The notes under the pieces were generated by a model. That model was given only the letters and a program-made list of their open reading frames with translations. It had not been told where the DNA came from and did no database searches. From Frankia sp. AgB1.9 (GTDB lineage Bacteria; Actinomycetota; Actinomycetes; Frankiales; Frankiaceae): a stretch of DNA of 64,000 nucleotides. The stretch's first letter is position 1; every line of letters starts with the position of its first letter. The stretch spans positions 24,639-88,638 of the forward strand of contig NZ_JADWYX010000035.1 of the NCBI RefSeq assembly GCF_016786355.1, in the 5' to 3' direction. Position numbers and translations under genes: made by a program. Below, piece after piece: positions 51,738-63,782 of this stretch.

Positions 51738-52945
51738 TCAGCCGGTGTAGGGGCGTTCGGCGCGCAGCTCGCGGCGGGCGATGGTGCGGCGGTGGACGGC
51801 GTCGGGGCCGTCGACGATGCGCAGCGCGCGGGCCCAGGCGTAGAAGGCGGCCAGCGGGGTGTCGTCGCTGACGCCTGCGGCGCCGAAGACCTCGATGGCC
51901 CGGTCGATCACCGCGGTGGCGACGGCCGGCGCGGCGACCTTGATGCCGGCGATCTCCGTGGCGGCGCCCCGGGCACCGTGATTGTCGATCAGCCAGGCGG
52001 TCTTCAGGACGTAGAGGCGCGCCTGGTCGATCTCGATGCGGGACCGGGCGATCAGCTCCTGGACGACGCCCTGGTCGGCGAGCGGCGACCCGAACGCGGT
52101 CCTGCTCTTGGCCCGCTCGACCATCAACGCCAGCGCCCGCTCGGACATGCCGATCGCCCGCATCGCGTGGTGGATGCGCCCCGGGCCCAGCCGGGCCTGG
52201 GAGATGGTGAAGCCGTCACCCTCGCCGGCCAACAGGTTCGCGGCGGGCACCCGGACGTCCTCGAAGACGATCTCGGAGTGGCCGTGCTGGTCCTGGTAGC
52301 CGAACACGGGCAGGTGCCGCAGGATCGTCAGGCCCGGGGTGTCACGCGGGACGAGAATCATCGACTGCTGGCGGTGCGGGGCCGCCTCCGGGTTGGTCCG
52401 GCCCATCACGATGAAGATCTCGCAGCGCTCGTCGGCGACGCCGGTGATCCACCACTTGCGGCCGTTGATGACGTAGTCGTCACCGTCGCGGACGATCGAG
52501 GTCTGGATGTTCGTCGCGTCCGAGGAGGCCACGGCCGGCTCGGTCATGGCGAACGCGGACCGGATGCGGCCCTCCTTCAGCGGCTCCAGCCAGCGCAGCT
52601 TCTGCTCCGCGGTGCCGAACAGCTCGAAGGTCTCCATGTTGCCGGTGTCCGGGGCCTGGCAGTTGATCGCCTCGGGGGCGATGACCGGGGACCAGCCGGT
52701 GATCTCCGCCACCGACGCGTACTCGACGTTGGAGAGCCCGGACCAGGACTTCATGAAGAGGTTCCACAGTCCGCGCTTCTGCGCCGAGGCCTTCAGCTCC
52801 TCCATGACCGGCGGGTAGGCGTGGTCGCCGTGCTCGCGCAGGTAGTCGTGCCACACCGGCTCGGCGGGGAACACCTCCTCGCGCATGAAGTCCCACATCC
52901 GCGCACAGGTGTCCGCGGCCTGCGCCGACAGTTCGAAGTCCACGC

Positions 52946-52949
<4 letters not shown>
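51738..52949 (-). CDS. Acyl-CoA dehydrogenase, ACAD10/11-like
   Basis: 403 aa. N-terminal helices, then the FAD/substrate motif FAMTEPAVASSDATNIQTSI and WITGVADERCEIFIVMGRTN, GHSEIVFEDVRVPAANLL and the C-terminal domain with RSRIEIDQARLYVLKTAWLI and IEVFGAAGVSDDTPLAAFYA. Its ATG overlaps the stop of the kinase-like gene (ATGA). In eukaryotic ACAD10/11 and in the bacterial levulinate pathway, such a kinase and dehydrogenase act together on 4-hydroxyacyl-CoA, so the same role is likely here. Confidence 0.9.
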
Positions 52950-53980
<1,031 letters not shown>

Positions 53981-54285
53981 CCACCTCACTACCGCGCACT
54001 GGGCCGGACTGCCGCATGTCGGGCCGGCCCCACATCCACCGCGGGCCACGCAGCCGACCACCGCGGGCCACGCAACCGGCTCGGTCAGCAGGATCGTGCC
54101 CGCTTCCGCCGCGATCGGCCAGCGATGCGCCGGGAGGTCAGCGTCTCACCCGAGACCGGCCCACGTTCGAGGCCGGACGGGGTAGGAAATCCCGCGTGGC
54201 GGACGAGTCCGCCTCCGGCGCAGAGGTTCCACCGTGCCCACCGTCACCGAGTACCTCTACCGGCTAGACCTGCTCTCGGGGCAGA
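53981..54285. other. Intergenic, nothing identified
   Basis: About 300 bases between two minus-strand genes. A short plus-strand reading frame at 54234 (MPTVTEYLYRLDLLSG) was considered and dropped. No operator or terminator is convincing. Confidence 0.4.
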
Positions 54286-55263
54286 TCAGCTCTGCGCCGC
54301 GGCGAAGGCGGCCAGCTCGCGCGGGACGTCCGGGCCGGTCGGGTTGTAGATCACTTCCTGGTAGCCGGCGGACGCCAGGTTCCCCAGGTTGCGCGCGATG
54401 CGGGCCGGATCGCCGACCATGGTCCGGGTGTCGATGTGGTCCAGCAGGAGCCGGTCGCGGTCGGTCAGGTACGTCACATGGCCCTCGAAGGTGGCCAGGT
54501 GGCGTTGGCCCTCCGGGGCCGCCGCCTCCAGGGCCTCGCGCCAGGCCCGCCCGCCGGGCAGCGCGTCGACCCACTCGGCCCCGCCGTGGGCGTAGGCGTT
54601 GTGCCAGTCGAGGACCCGCCACGGCCCGATCGCCTCGCGGACCCGGGCCGAGCCCGGCTCCTCCCCCGGGTCGAGCACCGTGCCCGAGATGATCGTCGCG
54701 GTCGGCAGGGCGGGGTGCGGCGCGCCGATGATGCCGTCCGCCAGCTTCTCGGCCAGCGCGACGCCGCGCGGGCCGAAGACGCTCAGCCACAGCCCGACGG
54801 CGATCGGCCGCGGGGCGGCCAGGTCCGGGCCGTGCAGCATGCGGACCGGCTTGCCGTCGACGACAGCCGTGTCGCCGGCCAGCAGCTGACGCAGCGCCGT
54901 GAGGTACGCGGCGAGCGCGTCGATCGTCATCGGCCGTTGCCCGATGGTGAGCCGCGCGGTGTAGCCCGTGCCGAAGGCGGCCCGGAACCGTCCGTCGGAG
55001 ATCCGGGCGACGGTCGCGATCCCGCTCGCCATCGCCATCACCGAGCGCTGCTGCGGGATCAGCACCGCCGTCCCGAGCCCGATCCGGCTGGTCCGGGTCG
55101 CGGCGAGCGCGAGGTGGACGAACGGGTCCTCGTACAGCGCCGCCGAGTCGAAGACCCAGACGCGGGCGTAGCCGAGCTCCTCGGCGAGCACGGCGAGGTC
55201 GGCGAAGTCCGGCCCGGGGGCCAGGCCACAGGACAGTTCGAGCCCAGCGGACGCGTCACCCAT
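54286..55263 (-). CDS. LLM-class F420-dependent oxidoreductase
   Basis: 325 aa with the luciferase-like barrel: FADLAVLAEELGYARVWVFD, ALAATRTSRIGLGTAVLIPQ, SDGRFRAAFGTGYTARLTIG, VGLWLSVFGPRGVALAEKLA and GDPARIARNLGNLASAGYQE near the end. The TSRIGLGTAV segment and the 325-residue length fit F420-using members. Substrate unknown. It precedes the kinase/dehydrogenase pair on the same strand but 300 bases away. Confidence 0.85.
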   Translation of the reverse strand: MGDASAGLELSCGLAPGPDFADLAVLAEELGYARVWVFDSAALYEDPFVHLALAATRTSRIGLGTAVLIPQQRSVMAMASGIATVARISDGRFRAAFGTGYTARLTIGQRPMTIDALAAYLTALRQLLAGDTAVVDGKPVRMLHGPDLAAPRPIAVGLWLSVFGPRGVALAEKLADGIIGAPHPALPTATIISGTVLDPGEEPGSARVREAIGPWRVLDWHNAYAHGGAEWVDALPGGRAWREALEAAAPEGQRHLATFEGHVTYLTDRDRLLLDHIDTRTMVGDPARIARNLGNLASAGYQEVIYNPTGPDVPRELAAFAAAQS

Positions 55264-55450
55264 GTCGGGGCTGCTCCTTCACGGCGGTTCGAGGGTCACG
55301 GGTGGATCATGGCGCCGGCCAGGCCGGCGACTGCCTGGACCGCCGGTCCGGCCCGGCGGTTACGGTACGGACCGGCCGTTGGACCAGCAAGATATCCACG
55401 CCCGCTGGCTGCCACCCTCGGGCGGCCCGACCGTCTGGAGGCAGTTCGTC

Positions 55451-55819
55451 GTGATCAAAGTCGTGGTACTGCTCAAGCGCAAGCCGGGGCTGAGCCTGGC
55501 CGAGTTCATCGACCACTACGAGACGGTCCACGTCCCGCTCGCGACGAAGCTGTCCACCCGGGCGCTGCGCTACGAGCGCCACTTCCTGCACCCGATCCCG
55601 AACATGGTCGAGGCCGGACCCTCCGTCGAGCCGGAGTACGACGTCGTCACCGAGATCTGGTACGACGACCTGGCCGCCTTCGACGCCGACCAGCGGGACG
55701 CCCGCGCCCGCCCTGAGCAGGTCGCCGTCGTGATCGCCGACGAGAAGGTCCTGTTCGACCGGGCGAAGACCCGGCTCGCCCTCGCCGAGGACCGCGTCTC
55801 CGACCTCACCGCGGGCTGA
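55451..55819 (+). CDS. EthD-domain protein
   Basis: 122 aa ferredoxin-like protein: IKVVVLLKRKPGLSLAEFID, HYETVHVPLATKL and a central YDVVTEIWYDDLAAFDA, typical of EthD-domain proteins (dimeric alpha-beta barrel). GTG 55451 is chosen as GGAGG lies about 9 bases upstream. Members assist or carry out reactions on aromatic or polyketide-like compounds; the partner here is unknown. Confidence 0.85.
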   Translation: MIKVVVLLKRKPGLSLAEFIDHYETVHVPLATKLSTRALRYERHFLHPIPNMVEAGPSVEPEYDVVTEIWYDDLAAFDADQRDARARPEQVAVVIADEKVLFDRAKTRLALAEDRVSDLTAG

Positions 55820-55841
55820 TCCGGCCGGCTACGCTCGACGT

Positions 55842-56201
55842 GTGATCGAGATCGGGAGCCGGCGGCGCAGCCAGCCCGCTCCCCCACACGTCATCTTCGA
55901 GGCCCTGACCGAGCCCGACCGCGACCCGACGCGGCCCTGGCTGATCCTGCTGGCCGACGAGCAACGCCCCCGCGTGCTGGCCTCGACCTGGCCGCAGGAG
56001 CTGACCTGGTCGTCGCTGTGGCCGAAACACCCAGACGCGAGGATCCACTTCGACCTGCCGCGCTGCGCCACCGACAGCGGCACCGACCTGCGCTGGACCC
56101 TCTGGGTCGACGAGCCGCTCCCGGACGCCAGCGCGATCGGCCACCTGCGCAAACGCCTGAACCAGCTGATCAACGCCAACCTGCGCCACACCTTCGGCTA
56201 A
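55842..56201 (+). CDS. Conserved small protein, SRPBCC-like
   Basis: 119 aa. IEIGSRRRSQPAPPHVIFEA, LTSSLWPKHPDARIHFDL-like strands and LRWTLWVDEPLPD suggest a START/SRPBCC-type beta sheet with two helices; the end IGHLRKRLNQLINANLRHTF is a long C-terminal helix. Function unknown; this is shape-based only. 22 bases after the EthD gene, so perhaps cotranscribed. Confidence 0.65.
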   Translation: MIEIGSRRRSQPAPPHVIFEALTEPDRDPTRPWLILLADEQRPRVLASTWPQELTWSSLWPKHPDARIHFDLPRCATDSGTDLRWTLWVDEPLPDASAIGHLRKRLNQLINANLRHTFG

Positions 56202-56260
56202 TAACGTCACAGGTCAGGCCTCGGATCGGGGTGCGCGACGGCCGTAGGCTGGCGCCCGTC

Positions 56261-57694
<1,434 letters not shown>

Positions 57695-57711
57695 CCTCCG
57701 CCCGCTCCCAG

Positions 57712-57787
57712 TGATCGCCGTTTCGGCCCTCGCGTGGTTGCGGTCAGACCCTTTCTACGACCACCCGAGGGCCGAAACACCGATCAT
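57712..57787. repeat. Dispersed palindromic repeat, copy E
   Basis: Left arm TGATCGCCGTTTCGGCCCTC and right arm GAGGGCCGAAACACCGATCA pair almost perfectly, with TGG and CGACCA extensions. It follows the MFS stop by 17 bases; the next gene is codirectional. A G/C-rich low-complexity stretch (about 57790-57905) follows. Confidence 0.88.
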
Positions 57788-57978
57788 CGAGCCGCTCGGG
57801 CCGCCCCAGCCGGCCCAGCCGGCCCAGCGGCTCGGGCGGCTCGGGCGGCTCGGGCTGCCGGAGCGGCGGGAGCGGCTCCGCCGGCCGCGGCGGCTCCGGC
57901 GGCCGGTGGCGGGAAAGGTGGTGGGTGTGTCCGTTCCCGCCGTTGTGCCGGTGGGTGTCCGGCGGCGAGCATGGAGCC

Positions 57979-58995
57979 ATGACGACGACGCCCGCGCCGG
58001 TGGCCGACCGGCCGCGCACGGTCGTGATCGTCATGTTCGACGAGGTGCAGAGCCTGGACGTGACCGGGCCACTGGAGGTCCTGACCGCCGCCGGACGGGC
58101 CGCCCGGCCCGACCCGGGGTACCGGGTGCTGACGGCGAGCCTCGACGGCCGGCCGGTCCGGACGTCGTCGGGGCTGGTCCTGACCCCGCACGCGGACCTG
58201 CGGGAGCTCCCTGGCCTGGACCGCGCCCAGCCGGACGTGACGGCGCTGGACCTGTTGCTGGTAGCCGGCGGCAGCGGTGGCCGGGCGCCGGGCACGGACC
58301 TGGTCGCCTGGGTGCGCAAGCTCGCGCCGCGGGCCCGGCGGGTCGCGTCGGTGTGCACGGGGGCCTTCGTGCTGGCCGAGGCGGGCCTGCTCACCGGCCG
58401 CGCCGCGACCACCCACTGGGCCAGCTGCGCCGAGTTCGCCCGGCGCTTCCCCGAGGTGGCGCTGCGGCCTGACGCGCTGTTCGTCCGGGACGGGAACGTG
58501 CTGACGTCCGGGGGCGTCACGGCCGGTGTCGACCTGACGCTGGCGCTGGTCGCGGAGGACCTCGGCCGGGAGGTCGCGCTCACGGTCGCCCGTCACCTGC
58601 TGGTCGATCTGCGCCGGCCGGGCGGGCAGGCGCCGTTCGGGACCGGCCCGGTTCCCGGCCGCTCCCAGCCGGCGACGCACGCCGGGCCGCTGGCCGAGCT
58701 TCGTCAGTGGATCGACGGGCATCCGGCCGAGGACCTGTCGGTCGCGGCGCTCGCGAAGCGGGTGAGCCTGTCCGAACGGCAGCTCACCCGTGCCTTCCAG
58801 ACCGAGGCCGGAATGCCGCCCGGCCGGTACGTCGACGAGGCCCGGCTGCGGGCCGCCTGCCGGCTGCTGGAGGAGACCTCCGACGGCGTGGAGAGCGTCG
58901 CGCGGCGCAGCGGGTACGGCTCCGCGGAGGCGATGCGCCGCGCCTTCGCCCGTTCGGTCGGCATCCCACCGTCCGAGTACCGCCGCCGGTTCTGA
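57979..58995 (+). CDS. GlxA-type regulator: DJ-1/PfpI plus AraC domains
   Basis: 338 aa. N-terminal amidotransferase-like fold: VVIVMFDEVQSLDVTGPLEV and SVCTGAFVLAEAGLLTGRAA with the nucleophile-position Cys kept. C-terminal AraC HTH pair: HPAEDLSVAALAKRVSLSER, QLTRAFQTEAG, then ESVARRSGYGSAEAMRRAFA and GIPPSEYRRRF. Probably activates the DJ-1 gene 95 bases downstream. Confidence 0.9.
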   Translation: MTTTPAPVADRPRTVVIVMFDEVQSLDVTGPLEVLTAAGRAARPDPGYRVLTASLDGRPVRTSSGLVLTPHADLRELPGLDRAQPDVTALDLLLVAGGSGGRAPGTDLVAWVRKLAPRARRVASVCTGAFVLAEAGLLTGRAATTHWASCAEFARRFPEVALRPDALFVRDGNVLTSGGVTAGVDLTLALVAEDLGREVALTVARHLLVDLRRPGGQAPFGTGPVPGRSQPATHAGPLAELRQWIDGHPAEDLSVAALAKRVSLSERQLTRAFQTEAGMPPGRYVDEARLRAACRLLEETSDGVESVARRSGYGSAEAMRRAFARSVGIPPSEYRRRF

Positions 58996-59090
58996 TCCGC
59001 CGGTTCTGGTTCCGGCCGTCTCGTCCGGGCGCGTGCCGCCCGGCTCATCCTGTCGCGCCGTCGGTCGACGGCTCCTGGGAAGGACGCACC

Positions 59091-59735
59091 ATGCAGATAG
59101 CCATCCTGCTGTTCGAGGGGATCACCCCGCTCGACGCCGTCGGGCCGTACCAGGTGCTGCACAACCTGCCCGGCGCCGAGGTCGTCTTCGCCGGCACGCG
59201 GGTCGGCCCGGTCCGGTCCGCGGGTGGCCAGCTGGGATTGATCGTCGACGCGGAGCTGGCCGACGTCCCGCGGCCCGACATCGTGCTGGTGCCCGGCGGG
59301 CCGGGGCAGGTCGCGCTGATGGACGACGAACCGGTGCACGCCTGGCTGCGGGCCGTCGACGCGACCAGCATGTGGACGACCTCGGTGTGCACCGGGTCGC
59401 TGGTGCTGGGCGCCGCCGGGCTGCTCACCGGGCGGCGGGCGACGTCCCACTGGCTGGCCCTCGACCAGCTCGCCGGGCTCGGCGCGGTCCCCACGGCCGA
59501 GCGGGTCGTCGTCGACGGCAAGTACATGACGGCGGCCGGGGTCTCGGCCGGCATCGACATGGCGCTCAGCCTCGCCGCCCGGCTCGCCGGCGACGAGGTC
59601 GCCCAGGCGCTCCAGCTCGGCGTCGAGTACGACCCGCACCCGCCGTTCGACGCGGGCTCGCCGCGCACCGCGCCGGCCGAGATCGTCGCCGCGCTGCGCG
59701 CCCGGAGCCGTTTCATCCTGCAGGGAACGCCCTGA
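59091..59735 (+). CDS. DJ-1/PfpI protein, isonitrile-hydratase-like
   Basis: 214 aa. IAILLFEGITPLDAVGPYQV, IVLVPGGPGQVALMDD and the nucleophile elbow TTSVCTGSLVLGAAGLLTGR. The Cys and the Asp in PLDAVGP match isocyanide hydratase, but many DJ-1 proteins share them. GGGAAGGA precedes the ATG. Adjacent to a GlxA-type regulator that has the same domain, so both may answer to the same ligand. Confidence 0.85.
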   Translation: MQIAILLFEGITPLDAVGPYQVLHNLPGAEVVFAGTRVGPVRSAGGQLGLIVDAELADVPRPDIVLVPGGPGQVALMDDEPVHAWLRAVDATSMWTTSVCTGSLVLGAAGLLTGRRATSHWLALDQLAGLGAVPTAERVVVDGKYMTAAGVSAGIDMALSLAARLAGDEVAQALQLGVEYDPHPPFDAGSPRTAPAEIVAALRARSRFILQGTP

Positions 59736-59756
59736 CGGGCCCGCTCGACCGGAGCT

Positions 59757-61391
59757 TCAGAAGTGATCGGGCAGGTCGGAGCGGTAGACGACGAGCTTGC
59801 CGGCTCGCTCCCTTTTCGCCGCGTACATCGCGAGATCGGCCTGATGGAGCAGGGTGTCGGGATCCGGCGGACGGACGTCGCCGTCCAGGGTGACCAGCCC
59901 GAGGCTGGCCCGTGGGACATACGTCCGCCCGGCTAACTGGCACGGCGCCTGCACCTCGGTCGCGAGCCGCTCGGCGACATGGCGCGGGTTGTCGTCGCCG
60001 CGGCTGTCGAGGATCACGCCGAACTCGTCGCCCCCGAGGCGGGCGACGGTGTCGGCGGCACGGGTCCCGCCCCGCAGCCGCGCGGCGCTGATCCGCAGCA
60101 GCTCGTCGCCGGCGGCGTGCCCGAAGGCGTCGTTGACCCGCTTGAAATGGTCGAGATCCACGAACAGGACCGACACCGGCCCGTCCCGGCAGCCCGAAGC
60201 CCCGTCGCGGCCAGGCTCGACGCCGACCGCGCGCTGCAGCCGCCGGGTGAACAGGGCCCGGTTCGCCAGCCCGGTCAGTGGGTCGTGAAACGCCTGATAG
60301 TGCAGCTGGCTCTCGCGTTCGCGCAGCGCGGCGAGCAGGTGGGTGTTCTCCGCAATGGTGATCATCTGCCGGATCAGTGCCAGCACCAGCAGGCTCACCA
60401 TGCCGTACGCCTCGACCCCGTCGAGCGGCGCGCCCGTCGCCAGCTTGCCGAGGGTCAGCAGGCCGGCGGCACAGAGCACCGCGTAGGGCAGCGTCGCGTG
60501 CAGCCACATCGCGCGCGGCCGCGGTGGCGCCAGGCTGTCGAGGTCGGCCGGGGCCGGCGACGGCACCAGCGCCGCGAGGGCCACCAGCAGCAGGGAGACC
60601 GTGTAGGCGATCAGACTCCAGGGCGGAAGATCGTGATGGCCGGCAGCGATCCGGTAGACGAAGAGGCTGTCCGTCAGTGCGTAGAGCATCAGGCCGCAGC
60701 CAAGCAGGGCCAGGGTCCCCGGCGACCGCGGCCGGCGGAAGCTGGCGATCAGCAGCACGGCCGTCGCGAGGGCCAGCGTGGCCATCTCCTGCAGCAGGGT
60801 GGAACCGAACTCGGCCGCGTTGGGCGCGCGCGCTCGCAGGATCTCGTCGAGCCCCGTCCGCCATTCCAGCAGCACGACCGAGCCGACGATGAGCAGGCAG
60901 TCCAGCACGATGACCGCGTGCCAGCGGCGCGGGCCCCGCCCGCCGCCGGCCCTCCCCTCCGCCGGGTAGGTCGGCACGGACAGCAGGCCCGCCAGGCCCA
61001 GCCCGTAGAAGAAGACCAGGCCCGCGAAGACCGACGGGGCGCGGGCGACCAGCGAACCGCCCTCGACCAGCGTCAGCAGGGCGATGACGTTGGCGCTGGC
61101 CAGCCCGCCCGCCAGCACGGCGATGAGCACCCGCCATCGCCGGTCGTCGGCGCTGGCGCGCCGAGCGCTCCACAGGCAGGCCGCAAGGGCGGCGAGCTCG
61201 GCGGCGAGGGTCGCGAACATCGCCGCGAACAGGCCGTCGCGCGGGCTCAGCAGCCCTGTGCACGCGGCCGCCAGCCCGACGAACAGCACGCAGGCGAGCA
61301 CGGCGCGCTGGAGCAGCCGCGGCGGCGGCCCCGAACGGGCCGGCCGCGGAAGGCCTGGCGCGACGCCTCCGAACCCGCGCAGCCCAGCCAT
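59757..61391 (-). CDS. Membrane diguanylate cyclase (GGDEF)
   Basis: 544 aa. The N-terminal 330 residues hold about nine hydrophobic segments (VLACVLFVGLAAACTGLLSP, VLIAVLAGGLASANVIALLT, SLIAYTVSLLLVALAALVPS and others). The GGDEF domain has DPLTGLANRALFTRRL, VSVLFVDLDHFKRVND, and the active-site GGDEF at residues 453-457. The inhibitory RxxD sits five residues before it (RAADTVARL), so product inhibition is expected. AAGGAGG lies just before ATG 61391. Makes c-di-GMP at the membrane. Confidence 0.92.
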   Translation of the reverse strand: MAGLRGFGGVAPGLPRPARSGPPPRLLQRAVLACVLFVGLAAACTGLLSPRDGLFAAMFATLAAELAALAACLWSARRASADDRRWRVLIAVLAGGLASANVIALLTLVEGGSLVARAPSVFAGLVFFYGLGLAGLLSVPTYPAEGRAGGGRGPRRWHAVIVLDCLLIVGSVVLLEWRTGLDEILRARAPNAAEFGSTLLQEMATLALATAVLLIASFRRPRSPGTLALLGCGLMLYALTDSLFVYRIAAGHHDLPPWSLIAYTVSLLLVALAALVPSPAPADLDSLAPPRPRAMWLHATLPYAVLCAAGLLTLGKLATGAPLDGVEAYGMVSLLVLALIRQMITIAENTHLLAALRERESQLHYQAFHDPLTGLANRALFTRRLQRAVGVEPGRDGASGCRDGPVSVLFVDLDHFKRVNDAFGHAAGDELLRISAARLRGGTRAADTVARLGGDEFGVILDSRGDDNPRHVAERLATEVQAPCQLAGRTYVPRASLGLVTLDGDVRPPDPDTLLHQADLAMYAAKRERAGKLVVYRSDLPDHF

Positions 61392-61549
61392 CACCCCTCC
61401 TTGGCCAGCTTACCGTAGCCATTCGAAGCCGGAACGTGACCTGACCCCGCAATACCCGGTCGAGGACGCCTCCACGCGGCGCCGCGCACCGGCGTCCGGG
61501 CGCGGCGGAGGGTTGACGGTGCCCGGGGCCGCCGTCAAGGCTGGCCGGC

Positions 61550-62188
61550 ATGCCCAGCACCGAACCGACCCGGCTGCCCGACCTGATGTCCCGCGACCGC
61601 GCCGAGCTCGACGCCCTGCTCGCGTCGGCCGTGCTGGGACATGTCGGGCTGGTCGACGAGGACGGGCACCCGGTGGTGATCCCGACCGCGGTGGTGCGCT
61701 GGGAGGACCAGCTGGTCATCCACGGGTCGACCGGGTCGCGCTGGATGAGGCGGATCGGCGCGGGCGCACCCGTGTCGGTGTCGATCGCCGCGATCGACGG
61801 GGTGATCGTGGCGCGCTCCGCGTTCGAGTCCGCGGTGATCTACCGCAGCGCCGTGTTCTTCGGCCGGTTCACCCCGCTGGACGGCGCCCGCAAGGAGCAG
61901 GCGCTCGACGTCGTGACCGACCGGCTGCTGCCTGGGCGGGTAGCGGAGCTGCGCCGCTCGACCGCCCGGGAGCTTGCCGCGACCTCACTGCTGGCGATGC
62001 CGATCGTCGACTGGTCGCTGCGGATCCTCGACGAGTTCGCCGCGGACCCGGCCGACGACGTCGCCGGCCCCGCCTGGGCCGGCCAGCTCCGGTTCGGCCC
62101 GGCGGCGGCGACGGTCGTCCCCGCGCCGGACCTGCGCCCGGGTGTGCCGGTGCCGCTGTCGGTCACGTCGGTGGTCGGCCTGCGCTGA
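61550..62188 (+). CDS. Pyridoxamine-5'-phosphate-oxidase-like flavin-binding protein
   Basis: 212 aa split-barrel: LDALLASAVLGHVGLVDEDG, HPVVIPTAVVRWEDQLVIHG, STGSRWMRRIGAGAPVSVSI and YRSAVFFGRFTPLDGARKEQ. This is the Pyridox_ox_2 group, which usually binds FMN or haem; no true PNPOx function is implied. Alone between divergent neighbours. Confidence 0.85.
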   Translation: MPSTEPTRLPDLMSRDRAELDALLASAVLGHVGLVDEDGHPVVIPTAVVRWEDQLVIHGSTGSRWMRRIGAGAPVSVSIAAIDGVIVARSAFESAVIYRSAVFFGRFTPLDGARKEQALDVVTDRLLPGRVAELRRSTARELAATSLLAMPIVDWSLRILDEFAADPADDVAGPAWAGQLRFGPAAATVVPAPDLRPGVPVPLSVTSVVGLR

Positions 62189-62354
62189 CGGCGCGCGGGG
62201 CCGGTCGGGGCTCAGAGCGCGGCGGCAAACCGGTCCGTCCACGGCCTCGGCGAGCGGCGCCCGCGCCCGGGAAGGGCGCTTCGTCCACGCCACGACCGGC
62301 GGCGTAGTGTGCGTCAACCGGGCTCTGGTGTTCCTGTGCGAGTGGGGGTGACGC

Positions 62355-62969
62355 GTGGCCTTCCGTCCGAGCCAGCGGCCGCGCCGGCCGGCAGCCTTCC
62401 CCGCCGGCTACCAGTCGAGCAGGCGGCGCCCGTCGTGGTGGTCTCCGGTCGCCGCGTGGGCGGGCACCCACCGGGTACTCACCGGCGTCGGCCTGACCGG
62501 CCTCGTCTGCATCGCCGTGGCGCTGGTCGCCGGCGGGCTCATCGGCCACCCGTCGACGCCGTCAGCCTCGACGACGATCACCTCCGCGCCGCCGGCCGAC
62601 ATCCCGACGGTCGACAACAGCATCCTGCCCCCGATCGAGCCGCCCCTGGCGCTCGCCGCCACGGCGGACGACGCGCCGCCGGCCACGACCAGCCCGGCGC
62701 GCGTCTCGACGACCCCCACCCGGCCGCGGGTCGCGCCCACCACCGCCTCGCCGCGGCCCACCGTCCGGCCGGCGACGACCACGCCCGTTCCGGCGACCTC
62801 GCGGCCCGTGGTGCCGACGCTGACCGCGACCCCTTCGGCCACCGTGTTCGTCCACGCCGGTGACGCCTGCTCGCCGGTGGGAGCGACCGGAGTCACGGAG
62901 CTCGGCACGCAGCTGGTCTGCGGCACCACCGTCACCAGCCCGACCCGCCCCCGCTGGCACAGCGCCTGA
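62355..62969 (+). CDS. Single-pass membrane protein, Pro/Thr-rich
   Basis: 204 aa. A basic, Pro-rich start, one TM segment (LTGVGLTGLVCIAVALVAGG), then a long Thr/Pro/Ala-rich outside stalk. The end carries two cysteines in a compact motif, GDACSPVGATGVTELGTQLV followed by CGTT, and closes with RPRWHSA, seen at the end of other actinobacterial surface proteins. Function unknown. Confidence 0.6.
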   Translation: MAFRPSQRPRRPAAFPAGYQSSRRRPSWWSPVAAWAGTHRVLTGVGLTGLVCIAVALVAGGLIGHPSTPSASTTITSAPPADIPTVDNSILPPIEPPLALAATADDAPPATTSPARVSTTPTRPRVAPTTASPRPTVRPATTTPVPATSRPVVPTLTATPSATVFVHAGDACSPVGATGVTELGTQLVCGTTVTSPTRPRWHSA

Positions 62970-63014
62970 CGGGCAGGTACCCGTAGTAGGCGCCGGCCGC
63001 CGGCCGGGCCCAGA

Positions 63015-63782
63015 TCACAGCTTGCCGGCGGCCTCCGTGGCGGCCTTGCTGATCGCGGCCAGGGCCGCGCTCGTGTAGGACTCGACCGTCTCCTTGACGA
63101 CCCCGAGCCCGGTCAGGACCCCGGGACCGTTCTCGAGGCTTTCCTGCTCCAGCAGCGCGAGCAGGATGTGCTCGGTGCCGATGTAGTTGTGGCCCAGGCG
63201 CAGCGCCTCGCGGAAGGTCAGCGTCAGGGCCTTCTTCGCGCGGGCGTCGAACGGGAGCAGGGCGGCCGACGGCGCCGGCCCGGTCGCGGCCGGCAGCGCC
63301 GCTATGGCGGCGACGCGCGCCTCGTCGAGGGTCACCCCGGCCGCGACGATCGCCTTCGCCGCGATCGCGTCCGGGTCGACGAGCAGGCCGAGGACCAGGT
63401 GCTCGGAGGTGATCTGGGCGCTGCCGGCGGCGGTCGCCGCGTTCTGCGCGGCCACCACGGAGTTGCGGGCCCGCGCGGTGAACCGGTTGAAGCCCTGACT
63501 GGGGTCGAGGTCGCCCGGCTCGCCCGGGTCCTTGGGCACGAAGCGCTTCTGCGCCGCCTGCTTGCTGACCCCCATGCTGTGGCCGATGTCCGTCCAGGAG
63601 GCGCCCGAGCGGCGCGCCTGGTCGACGAAGTGGCCGATCAGGTGGTCGGCGACGTCGCCCAGGTGGTCGGCGGCGAGGACCGCGTCGGCGAGCTGGTCGA
63701 GGGGGTCCGGATGCACCTTCTTGATGGCGTCGATCAGGTCGTCGAGGCGCACCGGTGCCGTCATGGAAGTGGGTTCGCTCAT
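63015..63782 (-). CDS. HTH plus Clp N-domain protein
   Basis: 255 aa. Residues about 55-85 are a helix-turn-helix, ASWTDIGHSMGVSKQAAQKR. Two Clp_N repeats follow: FNRFTARARNSVVAAQNAA with ITSEHLVLGLL, and DARAKKALTLTFREALRLG with NYIGTEHILLALLEQE. There is no AAA+ module, so it cannot unfold by itself. Clp_N with HTH suggests a DNA-binding regulator that may contact ClpC or its substrates. Twin palindromes touch its start codon, so autoregulation is likely and the mRNA probably leaderless. Confidence 0.85.
   Translation of the reverse strand: MSEPTSMTAPVRLDDLIDAIKKVHPDPLDQLADAVLAADHLGDVADHLIGHFVDQARRSGASWTDIGHSMGVSKQAAQKRFVPKDPGEPGDLDPSQGFNRFTARARNSVVAAQNAATAAGSAQITSEHLVLGLLVDPDAIAAKAIVAAGVTLDEARVAAIAALPAATGPAPSAALLPFDARAKKALTLTFREALRLGHNYIGTEHILLALLEQESLENGPGVLTGLGVVKETVESYTSAALAAISKAATEAAGKL

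Noticed and set aside
54234..54300. Short plus-strand peptide MPTVTEYLYRLDLLSG
   Set aside because: No ribosome site, runs into the antisense end of the LLM gene and becomes low-complexity.
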